DNA of 64,000 nucleotides. It comes from Pholis gunnellus (Eukaryota; Chordata; Actinopteri; Perciformes; Pholidae). The translations under genes and the position numbers were made by a program. This document shows, one piece after another, positions 51,574 to 64,000 of the stretch. The DNA is taken from contig OU342820.1 of assembly GCA_910591455.2 (NCBI GenBank), positions 19,376,128 through 19,440,127 on the forward strand, written 5' to 3'. How positions within the stretch are numbered: position 1 is the first letter of the stretch; each line of letters begins with the position of its first letter. The notes beneath the pieces were generated by a model that did no database searches, was not told the DNA's origin, and worked only from the letters and a program-made list of their open reading frames with translations.

Positions 51574-52365
51574 CACAGGCTTGCACATGCAGATTCAGAG
51601 TTTGCACGCAAAGGAAAAAGATAAACATTCCTCCGACAAAAATCCACACACATTTCAGGTTGCATTTTGTTGTCCAGAGCGGTAATCCGCAGAGAGTGAA
51701 CGTCAAGCACTGCAGCCTCCTTTCTCTGTGACTTAAAGTTGGCAGTAGCTTCGGAGGCTTCGGGTGACCACACAGCTCCCATGGGTGCTCGCTCTCTCTG
51801 TCCCAGAAGGTTGTTGTCCAGTAAAGTCAGAGAAAGGTCATCTGTCGGTTTGACGTGAGGTTATGTAACCTCCCAGCCTGCCAAAACTCAAAGCCGGGCT
51901 CGGGCAGAGAGAGTGTTTAATATTCATGGCCAGGAGGAGACAGTGTGTTCTTCCTCAGGTCTCACCTCGTCACCCCGATACCTCCCCTCCAGTGACCCCA
52001 CCCCAACATCCACCACCAGGCGGTTCCCTCCACTGCTCTGATCACACGGCACTGCAGAGACACTTTGATCGCCACAGCAGGAGAGGGAGAAAGAGAGAGG
52101 GAGGGAGGAAAAGAGGGAGTCAAAGGCAGGAGGAGAACAAGGGGTCAAGTGCTGGAGAGGAGAGACCTGGTGATGAAGCCTGACTCCCCCCATCTACTTA
52201 CACCAGACCTGCCTCCTAAAAGTTACAATCCCAAAACAAAACTGCATTGTGAATTATGTTTTGAAGGAAATATATTTTGTCGTAGATTATGTTTACTGTT
52301 GACGTCAGTTTCTAATCAGTCTGCGGAAGTTAGTGTTAGGAGCAGGCGGCAACCTCTGGTTCTGA
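49670..52365. other. intergenic region, part 2
   Basis: No supported gene. There is a (TG)n stretch near 50004-50030 and a (CA)n tract at 51539-51577. 51890-51935 (GTGTTTAATATTCATGGCC) and 53000-53160 read like possible conserved noncoding DNA, but this cannot be judged without alignment. Confidence 0.35.
51539..51577. repeat. (CA)n microsatellite
   Basis: AC dinucleotide run with one GC interruption. Confidence 0.9.
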
Positions 52366-52369
52366 AGAT

Positions 52370-52785
52370 GTCTTAAAGCTGCATTCTCTCTAATGTCCAC
52401 CAGGGGGCGACTCCTCTGGTTGTATAGAAGTCTATGAGAAAATGACTCTACTTCTCTCTTGATTTATTACCTCAGTAAACATTGTAAACATGAGTTTATG
52501 GTCTCAATCTCTAGTTTCAAGTCTTCTTCAATACAGCATGATATTCATTTAGTAAATGATGGTCCATTTAGAGTCAAACAGACCATAAAGCGGAGTATGC
52601 TTTAGGGCGTGGCTACCTTTTGATTGACAGATCGCTACCAGAGCCATATATGGTGTCTTTGCGTCACTCCTCCGCATTCCAAATATGGGCAAGAAGGCTT
52701 CAAAACAGCAGACAATAAACCAATGGGTGACGTCACGACGGCTACTTCCACTTCTTATGTACAGTCTGTATTTAGGAGTAAGCTC
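52370..52785. mobile_element. dispersed percomorph repeat (CCACCAGGGGGCGACTCC type)
   Basis: Begins near GTCCACCAGGGGGCGACTCC and TGTATAGAAGTCTATGAGAA, passes AAGCGGAGTATGCTTTAGGG and GCGTGGCTACCTTTTGATTG, and ends near GACGTCACGACGGCTACTTC and CTTATGTACAGTCTGTA. I recognise these as parts of a highly abundant percomorph interspersed repeat; the class is not determined. No ORF. Confidence 0.65.
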
Positions 52786-53856
52786 GTAGAAGGGTCAAAA
52801 ACAGGGCTTTTCATTTTAAGCCAAACCATTATGTTTGAAAGTAAGTAGTAATACTTCTTCATTGAACTCTCAGAAAAAACGTCCAAGACCTTATTTTATA
52901 TTCTCAAATGTTAAAGATTCTTAAGGCCCAGAAGTGAATTACACAACACATACAAAAAGACACAAAAGAAGACCAGAGGAGAGGTTTCCCCCCGTCTCTC
53001 GTCCTATTTACAGTAAATGACACTTTGTGCCCTCCAGCAAACAGAGCATGGAATTCTGGCCTCTGAGCATTATGGGCCCCCGCTCCGGCTGGCGGCTATA
53101 ATATCATTAGCATTAGTGCTGCAGCTCTCGCCCTGACCCTCCCTGACATCACTATGCAATGTCCAACTCTGTTAGCCTGCCAAAGAAACAAACAAAAAAA
53201 AAGAGCATTGACTCTTCAAGGGCATGTCTCGCTTCCTCTGGACTCCAGCTCCCCTCTGCGAGGAGGAAGAGGAGGAGGAGTTGGAGGGTAAACTTCATCT
53301 CACACCTACAGAGTGAATCAACCTGTCAGGAACTGGATGGAACATCACACAGATTTAATGTCACTTGCACCTTTTAGTCCAGTGATTGTTCCGTATATTC
53401 AGACAAATCTGTTTTGTTTGTCACTCCGAACCAGTTTTACAAGCAATCTTTGATCTAACTGTATTATTTCCTCGTAGCCTGCAACCCCACATAATAAAGG
53501 GCATCCTGAAACATCGTACATGGGGCCTTAGAACACTGAATTTAAAAGATTAACAACTCTCCAAATTAGAAAACAGGGCACAACTTTCAATCTGTGATCG
53601 CACAGGTGATGTCTTGTTTCACAGACATTTACCTGCTGTCTAGTTGATCCAACTCACAAAGAAATATGTGACAAGTGGAAGAAGTTATGAGAGAGAATAC
53701 AGAGAGACAAAAGGGAGAGGATGCGCCTAAGAAGAGGCCAGAAGAGACAGAGAGAAAAACTGACTTGTTCATAAAGCATATTAAAAATGTGAGATTCAGA
53801 CACCTGCACAGGGGCCAGGTGCTGCTTTATGAGAAAACCAGTATCTCTAAGCCTCC

Positions 53857-53858
<2 letters not shown>

Positions 53859-53951
<93 letters not shown>
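53859..53951. repeat. (AC)46 microsatellite
   Basis: About 93 bp of pure AC. Confidence 0.95.
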
Positions 53952-53955
<4 letters not shown>

Positions 53956-54774
53956 CTTAAACATTTTCTCTTCAATGTAATCCGGGCTTGTAAAATGACT
54001 TCTGCTTATGAATTCTGAATAAAGATGGCCATACATTTAAAAAAGCCTTATTCATTTAGACTGCTACGTTGACATATTGTGTCTGTGAACTCAGATAATG
54101 GCAAATCAGGATCTCAGCACTTCTTCTAATATAAACTTTTTCCTTATTTGATGAATCTGCTGGCCGCTAAACTTAGAGGGAAGCACTACTATCAAACAGA
54201 GCTGCATTCATGTTGTGAGTCCTTTTATTTTACTTATTTAGTCTTTTTCTGGGAACGACCTCTCTCTCTCCGCACTCAACACATACATAAAACACACCAC
54301 AGTCCTGAAGAATGAACCCCTTTTGTCTCACAAATAGATTTGCTTTGTATATCTGCACATGTGAGCACTTCCTCACACACAAACACACTCACAGCAGTAC
54401 GTCAGGCCCTGAAAGCAATGCTTTTAGGGCGGTGGTGTAGAAAGGTGTCTGGTGTTCTCTTTACAGGGAAACCGGGCAGTAGAATAAACCTGGTGGTGTT
54501 ATTGCAAACCTGTGTTTCTTTCTCAGGAATGTCTGAGAGACATGCCACGACTGTCTGTGTCTTACATGCCGTCTTCGCCGAGGCTTCTTACCTCGAAGAG
54601 AGAGAAAGAAAATATGCTCACTGGTGTACGACAGAGCTGTATCTGTGCAGGAGTCAAAACGAGTAGTTTCTACAGAAAGAACGTTTTGATAAATTGTCAG
54701 TTTGAGCTGCTTTGTATTTCAAAGCAAGCTCATGAGTCTCAGAAAGAAGGGTTTCAAACAGGTTCCTCCTGAAA

Positions 54775-55225
54775 AGCTGACGCTCTACCCAGAACCATTT
54801 GCTTCTGAAGAGTTCTTCGTGACACTAATGGTTCTATTAAGAACCCGTTTCATCCAAAGAACCCCTTTTGGAAGAAAGAGAGGGTAGAATCCCCTGGGTG
54901 AGTTATAGATGAAACATTTAGGTGAGTGGCTCTGAAACAAATTATTTGTATTCAAAATTGTAATTTGTCTTATTAGCACCCATAGAAGGTGTAAAGGTTC
55001 TGCATAAAAGGTAGGGTTCTGGGTGGACCTATTACACCCTAGAAGAGTTCTACGTAGAACCTCTCATCGAACCCTTCCCAGAACGGTACAACCTTTTATG
55101 GTGGGTTCTAGGTAGAATAGGTGGATGTTTTATATCCTTTAGTAGTAACCCAAAAGTTGTTTCCCTATGGCGACAAGCCGAAGAACCCTATTTGGTTCTA
55201 GTTAGCACCTTTATTTCTAGGAGTG
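54775..55225. repeat. repeat built from GGTTCTA / AGAACC half-palindromes
   Basis: Many AGAACC and GGTTCT words in both orientations (AAGAACCCGTTTCATCCAAAG, GAACCTCTCATCGAACCC, GGTTCTAGGTAGAATAGG), starting near AGAACCATTTGC and ending near TTATTTCTAGGAGTGT. Looks like a decayed palindromic transposon or satellite of teleosts. No ORF of interest. Confidence 0.55.
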
Positions 55226-58200
55226 TTTGTACCTGAAACTCTGTGCTATGCTTGTATAATTAGCAGAAAGTGGAGGTCATGGTGTTTTCTGACTCTATTA
55301 ATCTATTAATTACAAACACACATGTCAACATTAGGGGGTTTTGTCGAGCAGTTTGAGAGTCCGTACTGATATTTTTGGAGTCTCCCAGCGGTCGATTACA
55401 GCGTGTTATCTCCATTTTACAACAGCAGGCAGAGGCTGTGGTTTTAGCAGAGCACACAGGGTTTTATGTTTGACAACTCAGCTTTTATTTTTATGGCTGT
55501 ATGAAGGCTGATGCCAATATATTTTAGAGTGAAGTTGCCAAAAGCCAATATTTTGTGTATTCAGTGTCTGGAACAATTGGCCATTTACGAGCCTGGAGCT
55601 GTTTCTTATAGCATTTCTTCATTCCATGTCTTTCTTTCAAATCGGTTCTCAGTAACATAGAAAAACAAGAGCACACACACATTACACTTTCTATTACTTT
55701 TCTCTGTATAGTGCATGATAAACATACTTATAGTGTGTTATATTCTGTTTATAGCATTCTATAATTATAGTTATAAGCACTTATACGTATTCATTATGCT
55801 TTATAACGATAATCATGACACATTATGAAGCATTTGGTCTCAAATAGAATACACGTGAGGTGACGCACAAAATGTTGACACAAACCTCTAACTAATTTGG
55901 CACCGCATGACCCCCCTACTTACTTTAACACATGCACACAGTTACATAATTCATCAGTACTGGCGCTTTAAGCATCACAACTACATGCCTAACCCCAACA
56001 CCTCCCCTATATCTTAATTCTAACTATAATCTTAAAACCAAGTTCAGTCGTTCAAAGAAGTGAGAACCATTTAAAATGTCCCTATTTAGCAAGTCTGAAA
56101 CTTAAACTGGTCCTCACATAGACAGAAGTGCAAGAACATACACACACCCACGCACATACACTACTACTGTACTTGGCAGCACACAGCATTGACACACTTA
56201 TTTCTAACCCTTCCTTTAACCTTAGCTAAGCCTTAATTCTATCACTAAGTCTTAACCATAAATAAACTGGTTAACCTTGTGGGGACTTCATTATTTGTCC
56301 CCAGATGGAGGAGAGTCCCCACATTGTGACGATGGGAACTCCACACACATCCCATGTGTTCTTGATGGGGCCACAAGATGATTAAAGGGACAAGAATGAT
56401 TTTCTTCATTACACACAATCAAATTATGTCTTGAGGGTCAAAGTTCATGCCTGACCTCGGAGAAAAGTAGTTTACACTCTTAACTAAACGGCAACTTACT
56501 TGCTTTTTCCCAATCTCATGGTCTTCATCAGCAAGTGGAGTTAGTTGTCTGTGGAGTTATCATCACATGATCTAAGTGTGAAACTTTGGTAACGAAACTG
56601 TTGAAGGACAAAACAGTTAAAGGACAAAACAAAAACAGATGAAAGCTCTTTAAGAAAGCAGGTAAGTGGACATTGAGCTCATATTTTGTCAAAATGTAGT
56701 TTGTTTCCACTGAGTCTGAGATTTGCTTGTTTATTGTTCACTCATCATTTCCTCTTAAATCCTTCAAATAAAACAATCAGAGACTAAAATGTGTTAATGT
56801 CCATTCTGAGGTCATGAGTCGACATTGCTTCATTTTAAAGGGCGAGAAGACAATCATGTTGCTTACCGTGAAGTCTTTTAAGTCACATTTAGTTGTTTTT
56901 TGCTGTCTGTAAAAAAGGAAACAGTGTTGGAAATTTGATGATGTGACAGACAGACAAGTGTTAAGAGCTGAAAACAAGCGGGTGTTGTGAGGTAAAGTGT
57001 GGTTAGAGACACGCAGTGAAACATGGTGATTTGTTCCCCCTAGGGTTCGTATTTTATTCATCAGGACTTGATGCATCCAAGTATAGGATCATTCGGTTTT
57101 GGCACCTTTAAAGATTTCATTTTCAATTTGAACAACACATTAAAAATCAAAAGAAACAAATAAATGACTAAGGCTGTGTGAGTTTTAAAAATAAAATACA
57201 TACATACATATATTTATATATTTATAAATAAATCAACCAAACCATTTAAAAAAGCAGTTTTGTTCAATGTAGTTTGTTTGGTTTGTCTCACAAAAGCAAT
57301 AACATAAATTAACTAAATAAATAAAAAAGAAAACATAAGAAAAATACACATGAAAACATTAATACTTTAAACTTTAGCGTCTTTGCTTTTTTTCCCGTTA
57401 TAATTATTAACCTTTAAAACTTAAGTTTCTCAAGAGCAGATTTGCTGTAATTTTATAGCATGCATTTAATTTCTGAAATTGTGAGTCACCTAGCTTGTCT
57501 TGTACTATTTCATATTTAAGTTGTTTTTATTTTTGTGTTTGGCGTCCTCTTCTTTTCCTTCCCCTCTGCTCCTTCCTTTTTGTTTTGTGGAAGTCGTGTT
57601 CGGAATCTTTGTGAACTTTGACCCCTTTGGTTGGCTCTTTCTGTTGAGGGGTTCAACTCTCCCGTTACGACCCCCCCCCCTCCCCCCAAAAAGAAAGCGA
57701 ACAGGGACTGAGAAAAAGACGAGAAGGTTCTATTAAAAGAATAGATATTATTCTACTGTTGGCTGCCTCGGGTGGCATCAGCCGCTGTGTACTGCTGCTA
57801 CCTAAAGCACCGTCTCTTGTTCTCAACCTTCACACCAGCAGAAACTGAAAGAGTCTTTTCTCATCTCACCAACAGCACTTGGTTTAGTTAACTTGTTTTT
57901 TTTTTCTTTTTTGCTTCGGTAAAGTCTGTAACTCTTGATTATTAACGTAATAATGTATTTATAAAAGTAATACATTTATATATATATATATATAGTACCT
58001 TTGTTAGAGATTACAGATTGGGCTAATTCTTACTGAATCCCAAACTGTAACAATTCACAGTTTTAATGCAAAAAATGAACAAAGGAGTCAATAAATAAAA
58101 GAGGTGTATATCTGAGCTTCACCTGTTGCTCTGACCAAACCTGTGGGGCAAAACTGTCAAACCAAAGGGCTATGAAATCATGAAATCTTTATCTCATAAA

Positions 58201-58260
58201 TGCCCACCCTCTCTCCTCCCACCCTCTCTTTAAGTGCCCAAAACCTCATAAACAGACCCT
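55226..58260. other. intergenic region, part 3 / distal cacng2 3' UTR
   Basis: AT-rich, without a supported gene. 55690-55830 carries TTATAG/TTATAA repeat phrases. 56200-56345 (CTAACCCTTCC.., GTGGGGACTTC.., GTCCCCACATTG) resembles a fish repeat with GTCCCCAC ends. 57670-57690 is C-rich. The cacng2 3' UTR may reach into this stretch, but its end cannot be fixed. Confidence 0.35.
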
Positions 58261-58514
58261 GCGCAAAAAGATGACGGATGTCACTCTCTCAGGACACCCT
58301 GACCCATTCTCACTGTTCTGCCATTCAATCCAGGAACACAGCAGACTTGTTGAAACTCTCTCAACAATGGCAATGGAAATGTCATGCAGCTGAACAAAAA
58401 GAACAAATGTCTATAAACATGGAAATCCGTCTTCTCCCGGGGCTGTCTGCACCCACAGGGGTTCCCGTGTCTCCTGGTCTCTCCGCCGGGCTGCCCTGGC
58501 CTGTGTCGACTCCC

Positions 58515-60534
58515 TCATACCGGCGTGGTGCGGCGGTTGGCTGTGTTGGTCTGGCTCGAGTCTTTCAGGTCCTTCTGGATGCAGTTGTGGACTTGCAGGA
58601 AGTTGTGGTCCCTCTCCGAGTTGTAGGTGGCTGTGGGCGTGCCGGAGGACTTGAGGGTGTCCCGGGGCAGCGTGTACATGGAGATCTCCGTGGACGGCAG
58701 CGCGCTGAAGCCCTTGAGGCCCACCGGCGAGGTGTCGCGGGAGTGTGACGGGTCCGTGGAGCGGGAGGAGGAGCGCGAGCGACGCCTGTAGCGGTAGCGG
58801 TAGCTGGGGATTCGCGTTATGGCGGAGCCTTGGAGGTAGTCGGCTGCGCTCGCCCCTATTCGGAGCTGTCGATGGCGGTCGATGAACATGTGCACGGCCA
58901 GGACGCCCACCATCTCAGCCATGATGAAGGACAGGGCCCCGAAGTAGAAGGACCAGCCGTAAGAGTAGCTGTTCTTCTTCGATTCGCTTTTTGAAGGGTC
59001 CCCCGAGTTGGCTGATATGTACACGATGATCCCGATGATGTTGCTCAGGCCTGAAGGGTCAGGATGGAGAGGGGTGGGTTATGGGTAATGGGTTCGTGGG
59101 GGAAACAAGACACAAAGTATCAGTCAGGATGAGCTCATGTACGCTTAACTTACTTTACACAACTTACCAAACATGTTCTGATTCATGCCCTGTACACTAA
59201 TCCTGTCCAACTCTCCATCAAACATCCCCGATCTGAGACTTTTCCCTCGCAACATAAACCACATCCCATCATACAGCCACACTTTTATCTACTTTGACTT
59301 GTTAGTTAGTTAAGTCACACGGGGAGAAATGTTTGACATGGTATCTGCGATGGATTGTAAGGAAAGTGTGTCAGGGACACCTTATTTTTAGAGATGAGTC
59401 CCAATGGAGGGCTTTTAGCCCAGCAACAGGATCAAGAGAAAAGAAAAGAGGACAAGAGACAGAAGAAGAGAAGAAGTGACTGGTAGCTGCAGTACGAGAG
59501 ACGACCGGTGCTTATGTTGTGTTTTTGTCGTATAATAGTAATTACAAAAGAGTGATAACAACTTAAAGGAAAAGTTCTGGGAAAAAACGCTAATTAAGTT
59601 TAACTGAGTTATATGAGAGGATTAATTGAACTTTCATGTCCGCAAATATGAAGTTACAGCCAGTTAGCTTAGCTTAGCACAAAGACTGGGACTAGCTAAC
59701 CTGGCCTACCAACACCTCTCACCTTTGTTTTTTGTTTGGCTCAAACAATATATAACATGTTAATTAGTGCGTTTAAGTGGTGCTGTAGACGTAGGCGTAT
59801 GTAGATATAAACGGCTCTAAAGTAACGAAAACACTTCTAATTTTCAGGTTATCATACACTAAAGAAAACATAGTTCATATTATATTCCATTTCTGGATCA
59901 ATAGATCCTCCTAAATGCTTTAAAGTACTAATCATTTAGAATGACCCATTTTGGAATAATATTACATCACTGGATTACAATTATTGATTTGTGTGTTCAC
60001 TGTAATGTTGCAGCTGGTAAATGTGAAGCTTATTTTACTTTATACACAGCCGGGTAGCTAAATATATAATAATACATCATCATTTATTACATTTTGTATG
60101 AATAATCTAAATAAAGTAACTAAAGCTGTCAGATAAATGAGGTGGATATAAAAAGTACAATATTTCCCTCTGAGATGTAGTGGAGTAGAAGTATAAAGCA
60201 GCATGAAATGGAAATACTCAAGTAAAGTACAGGTAGGCCTACCTCTTAAATAAATGTAGTTAGTTACATTCCACCCCTCAAGGTTAGTGACTGTGTCATT
60301 GTTCACTGAAAACTGGTTTAATTCAAAGACACATTGCAGAGAGAGGTGCCTGCACACTGAACCGATGCCTCGCGTGTTATGCTGTCGACTCACCTGCAGA
60401 CACGAAGAAGATCCCTGCGCTGAGGATGATGTTGTGGCGTGACTTGTAGAACTCACTGGCAGCTATACACAGGCCTCCCATGAAGAGCAGGATGACGCTG
60501 AGGATGGGGAAGATGCTGGAGGCTCTCACCGCAC
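58515..60534 (-). CDS. cacng2: AMPA receptor auxiliary subunit stargazin (TARP gamma-2), last two exons
   Basis: Exons 60534-60394 (141 nt) and 59050-58515 (TGA 58517-58515) join in frame to about 225 residues, the C-terminal two thirds of a ~323-residue four-pass protein. Exon 3 carries TM2 (SSIFPILSVILLFMGGLCIA) and the start of TM3 (ILSAGIFFVSAG). Exon 4 has TM3 end (LSNIIGIIVYISA), TM4 (WSFYFGALSFIMAEMVGVLA) and the cytosolic tail with the RRSRSSSRSTDPSHSRD cluster (CaMKII/PKC sites in mammals), LPSTEISMYTLPRD and the C-terminal PDZ ligand TTPV, which in mammals binds PSD-95. HNCIQKD..NTANRRTTPV is gamma-2 rather than gamma-3, -4 or -8. The 5' exons lie right of the window. Fish may have a and b copies; not resolved. 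Confidence 0.95.
59051..60393. other. cacng2 intron 3 with two repeat fragments
   Basis: 59560-59790 is a copy of the 30090 repeat family (TTAGCTTAGCACAAAGACTG). 59860-60285 is a copy of the AGTAAAAGTAC family, ending GTTACATTCCACCCCTCA. Otherwise featureless. Confidence 0.55.
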
Positions 60535-63500
60535 CTGGAAAATCAACGGAGGACAGAAAAAAAAGGGAGAAGGGAGAGAATGGGATGTAATTTTTGGGCG
60601 TTTGGTGGAGAACAGCCAACGGGGGGAAACAGAGACAGAAGGGGAAATGGCAGCGGCGAGCGCAGGGATGAAAGAAGTGATGAGTGTAAAGAAACAAAGA
60701 GAGAAAACGCACATTAGAATCCATTTCAGCATCTGCTCCTTGTGTGTGAGCACATCCTAATCAACACCCCATCAGGCCTGTGAAAGACTCCATCAACACT
60801 GTCTAGTGAGTGTGTATCCCCACAGTGAGCCTGTTACCCAACCTTATGTAATCACACCGCTGCACCCGCTCCCCTCTGTCTTCTCTCTGCACACTTCTCC
60901 GCAGACCACGGAGCTAACTGGCTGCTTGGCGTAGCATCATGTGAACGTGCAGTCGACAGAAGTGCTACGGGGCTCTGGCATGCACATCAGCCGGGCCCGC
61001 AGTGCAGAGGGATGCAGCCCGTCGCCCTTGAAGCTTCAGCAGCGTCCTTGCAGCTAATTATCAAGAAGCAAAAAGAGGGATATGATGGTCCTTTTGAGGT
61101 CGGGGTCAAAGAAGAGCTGCGCCCTCAGGTGTCAGGTGAAATTAAGAGTCATGGTGGAGTTTGAGAAGCAGACAGTTGTTGTTTGAATCTTCTATCACCT
61201 CCAGCCATACCTCCCTCCCCCCCCCCCCTCTCTCCTGTTTAACATGCACACTTAAACTTTCATCAGGCTGGTTAAATTTTCACCACTTCACCTCATCTCC
61301 CCACGTGGTTGCCGCCTCAGCACTTTCGCAGCTTCTCCCCAAAGTGCTGACGCCGTTTCTGGGTGGCTGTGTGCTGAACTCGGCTGCCTGCACCTCCACA
61401 GGGACACGCCGGGGCTCCTGGCGGCCCATCTGCCTGCCTACCTGCTGCCATTCATCGCTCCCTCCTCCACCCTTCTCTCTCTAACTGGGAGTCACTTATC
61501 CTCTACCCTCACTACACTCTAATGCTTCGTGGCGCCCGGCCCCGGCTCGGTGGGAAAGCCACCGTTAGCCCACAGGCGGGCAGCGGCTGCAGGGGAGGAG
61601 AGCGCCAAAGCGGTGGCCACGGCTGGCCGGATCATCTCTCAACAGTGAGACCGGATGAGGCTCCGTGTGCTGCATCCAGACATATAATGACAAAATTACT
61701 TCACAAAAGCTGCCAGAGCTTTGGTGTTGCATGGAGTATGAGTGAGTTTGTGTGTGCGTGCGTGTGTGTGTGTGTGTTACGTGTGAATGAGAGGTAAAGT
61801 CTGTTAAGGCAGAAAAGCAGTACAAGAGTGCATTTATCATTCATCACATCAACAAACTATTTTTGTTTTCTATAATATCCCCTTTAAATACAGCCTGCTG
61901 CAGCCATGTGGTCATGTGAAATGTGAAATGTGAAAATTAAACGAAGAGAGTGAGATTTACAGTTGGTGAAAATAAGAAGCCAAGACATCAGTTGAAACAT
62001 CTGCTCCAGACTTGTAAGAAATAAATAAAATACTCTCCCAGTTGACTGGAAAGTTCTTTCTCAAGTTCCCACATCACACTCGGACCACAAACGGCTTCTT
62101 ATTTGACTTCTTCATCATGTGTTGTTTGGTGAAAGTGTCGATGTCCCAGAGGCATTTATAGGGTTAAGGCAGCAGGGAAAGAAAAATAGTCATGAAATCT
62201 TCAGAGTTCCTCCTCACACTAGAAGGCACATGTTCACAAGTCTCACACACTGTTTATTCAGGTTCAGGTGTGTGAAAATTGCATCTTTTCAGAGATGCTT
62301 TGTTTGTTTTTGGGCACGATGTGAAATGGTCTCCAGGACGGAGGGATCAATCTGAATATCTGACGCCTATTCACCTCTGAGGTCAGAATACTATTGATTT
62401 TGGTGACCTAGTGACCTTTCTGCTTGTGCCACCATCATGTTAAAACCTTTCACTTGTCAAAATCTAATTGGTATGAAATGTATCAAGCACATTCAATAAT
62501 TCTACACAAGATGTTTCATTTTATAATATTGGGCAAGTCGCCTTGACATTTGGTGAAAATGAACCCAAACGGATAAATTGATTCGATTCTAATGACCTTA
62601 TACTCAGCAAATATTACATTTTCATCCCAAACACTATTTATTTATAAATAATCTATTTGATGATTATTCTGTCCAACACTTTTGTAATGTGTGGTTTAAC
62701 AAGCAAAGCTATAGGGGACACTCGCGTATGGAAGAGAGATACAATACAAAGGAATTTATTAATCTGTCAACAACAGGAAGCCCCTTGTGTTTGTGGCTCA
62801 CGCGTTCAAAGTAAAAGCTCTGTTGTGTGTGTTCATGTTTAAAGAAGCTTGTCTAAAGGATGATCCGTCATGAACTCAACATCCAAAAAAAGTGCTACGT
62901 CAATGCTTTTTATTTCCCTTTTAATTTGATTTAGAATTTTTTATTTAAGTTTTCATTATTACATTTTTGAATAATGTGTTTTTTTATTGTTTTTTGTTGC
63001 TTTTTTATAAAAAAGAGTTTCTATTATAAATTCATGTTTTTATTATTTGATTAAATATCAATTAATAGCACGCTATATGTAATGTTACCTATTTAAATGA
63101 CCTGTAATGTGATTGCAGTTGATACATATTGTAGCTATTATTAATATATAAAATGACGCAGTCCTCACATTTGTATGTTTTTTGTGTATAAAATCTTTAA
63201 ACTCGTCTCAATTAAAACAGAAGATTGCCTCTATGTGTTGGATGGTAACAGGCTGGAGAGCGTGATGCATCACTAGCGACTATGAATGTGAATGTGTTTT
63301 TGACCCGACACCTTAATAATAACGTCTCTGCTCCCTGTCCCACCTGTGTTCATCATCAAGGCGTCGTTCAACATCATGATGTGCTCGTCACTTTCTTTTA
63401 CCTTGACTTTAACCTTTAAACAGCCCTGAGGACTGAGCTCCAATCTATGTGATGAAGAAGACTTTAACGCCGTAATTCACCGTCCTCCATCTTTCTGCCT

Positions 63501-64000
63501 GCTGCACGGACTCATCCCGACATCGTCGTCCAGCAGGTCTTTCCTTTCTCTCTCTCTTTCCGTGTCTCACTTCATTCTCACTCAGTCAAAGCACAAAGAC
63601 AGTTTGAAAGATACAGTGTCATCTTTCTCTATTTCCACCCCTCCCCCTCTCTCCCACTTGTCTCGACCAGGGGGGATTGTGGGGTTTAGGGTTACCGGTG
63701 AGGTTATTTGATTAAATATTAAGTTGTCCTGAGAGTTGACCCTGCTCCTGTGTCCCGCTCCAGATGCATCACTCTTCCTCAATCCCCTCCCCCGTCTGAG
63801 CCTTCATCCCGTTAACCCTGAAGATATCGACAGGGCCGTTCACAGCACATTACCTAAGAGAGGGCACCGCAGCTCTTTTCAATCCATCAGCTTCATTTGC
63901 AGAGACAAAAGAAGGATAGAGGGCCAGACCAAATGTATTGATTAGTGACGGGGGGGCTGTTTAATAGCGCCGGATCTCAAGGTGACACAAAGTTTAAGAA
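60535..64000. other. cacng2 intron 2 (right window edge)
   Basis: I searched by eye for the preceding cacng2 exon (extracellular loop, minus strand) and did not find it. 61213-61229 is C-rich and 61749-61777 is a (TG)n tract. 62360-62610 is a decayed relative of the 22040 repeat (GGTGACCTAGTGACC.., ATTGGTATGAAATG). 62930-63060 is T/A-rich. No other gene seen. Confidence 0.45.
61749..61777. repeat. (TG)n microsatellite
   Basis: TG dinucleotides with two CG interruptions. Confidence 0.85.

Noticed and set aside
53654..53980. Val-Cys and Thr-His repeat open frames
   Set aside because: Translation of the (AC)n microsatellite.

Overview
The window is nuclear DNA of a bony fish, most likely a percomorph teleost. 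Genes are split by short introns with GT..AG ends. Intergenic DNA is AT-rich, with long (GT)n, (CA)n and (GA)n tracts and several interspersed repeats of a kind I know from percomorph genomes. The species cannot be named from this sequence.

Layout. 740-6975 (+): 3' part of a branched-chain aminotransferase gene (bcat1-like). 7448-13857 (-): ifi35, tail-to-tail with bcat1, with an interferon response element at its first exon. 15275-17915 (-): rpl27. 19965-24850 (-): rundc1. 26490-35220 (-): progranulin (grn) with seven granulin modules. 35640-42960 (+): slc25a39, head-to-head with grn. 43438-46950 (+): rpl3, whose introns carry SNORD43, SNORD83 and further structured elements. 47000-58500: about 11 kb with no gene I can support. 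58515-60534 (-): last two coding exons of cacng2 (stargazin); its remaining exons lie beyond the right edge, so 60535-64000 is intron.

Synteny. ifi35-rpl27-rundc1 and grn/slc25a39 are neighbours on human 17q21. rpl3 and cacng2 are on human 22q12-13, and BCAT1 is on 12p. The window therefore joins three ancestral blocks. The genes do not form one pathway: leucine/isoleucine/valine metabolism, innate immunity, ribosome, an uncharacterised RUN protein, lysosome/growth factor, mitochondrial glutathione import, ribosome plus snoRNA production, and AMPA receptor trafficking.

Most unusual signals: (1) a ~192-bp element, ~97% identical, in rpl3 introns 1 and 8, foldable into a branched RNA; (2) a perfect 32-bp inverted repeat with an 11-bp loop in rpl3 intron 1; (3) a two-hairpin H/ACA-like segment in rpl3 intron 3; (4) TG tracts abutting the 3' splice sites of slc25a39 exons 6 and 8; (5) a progranulin module with 10 instead of 12 cysteines. 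Gene models were spliced by eye and every coding junction keeps frame; transcription starts and UTR ends are estimates.
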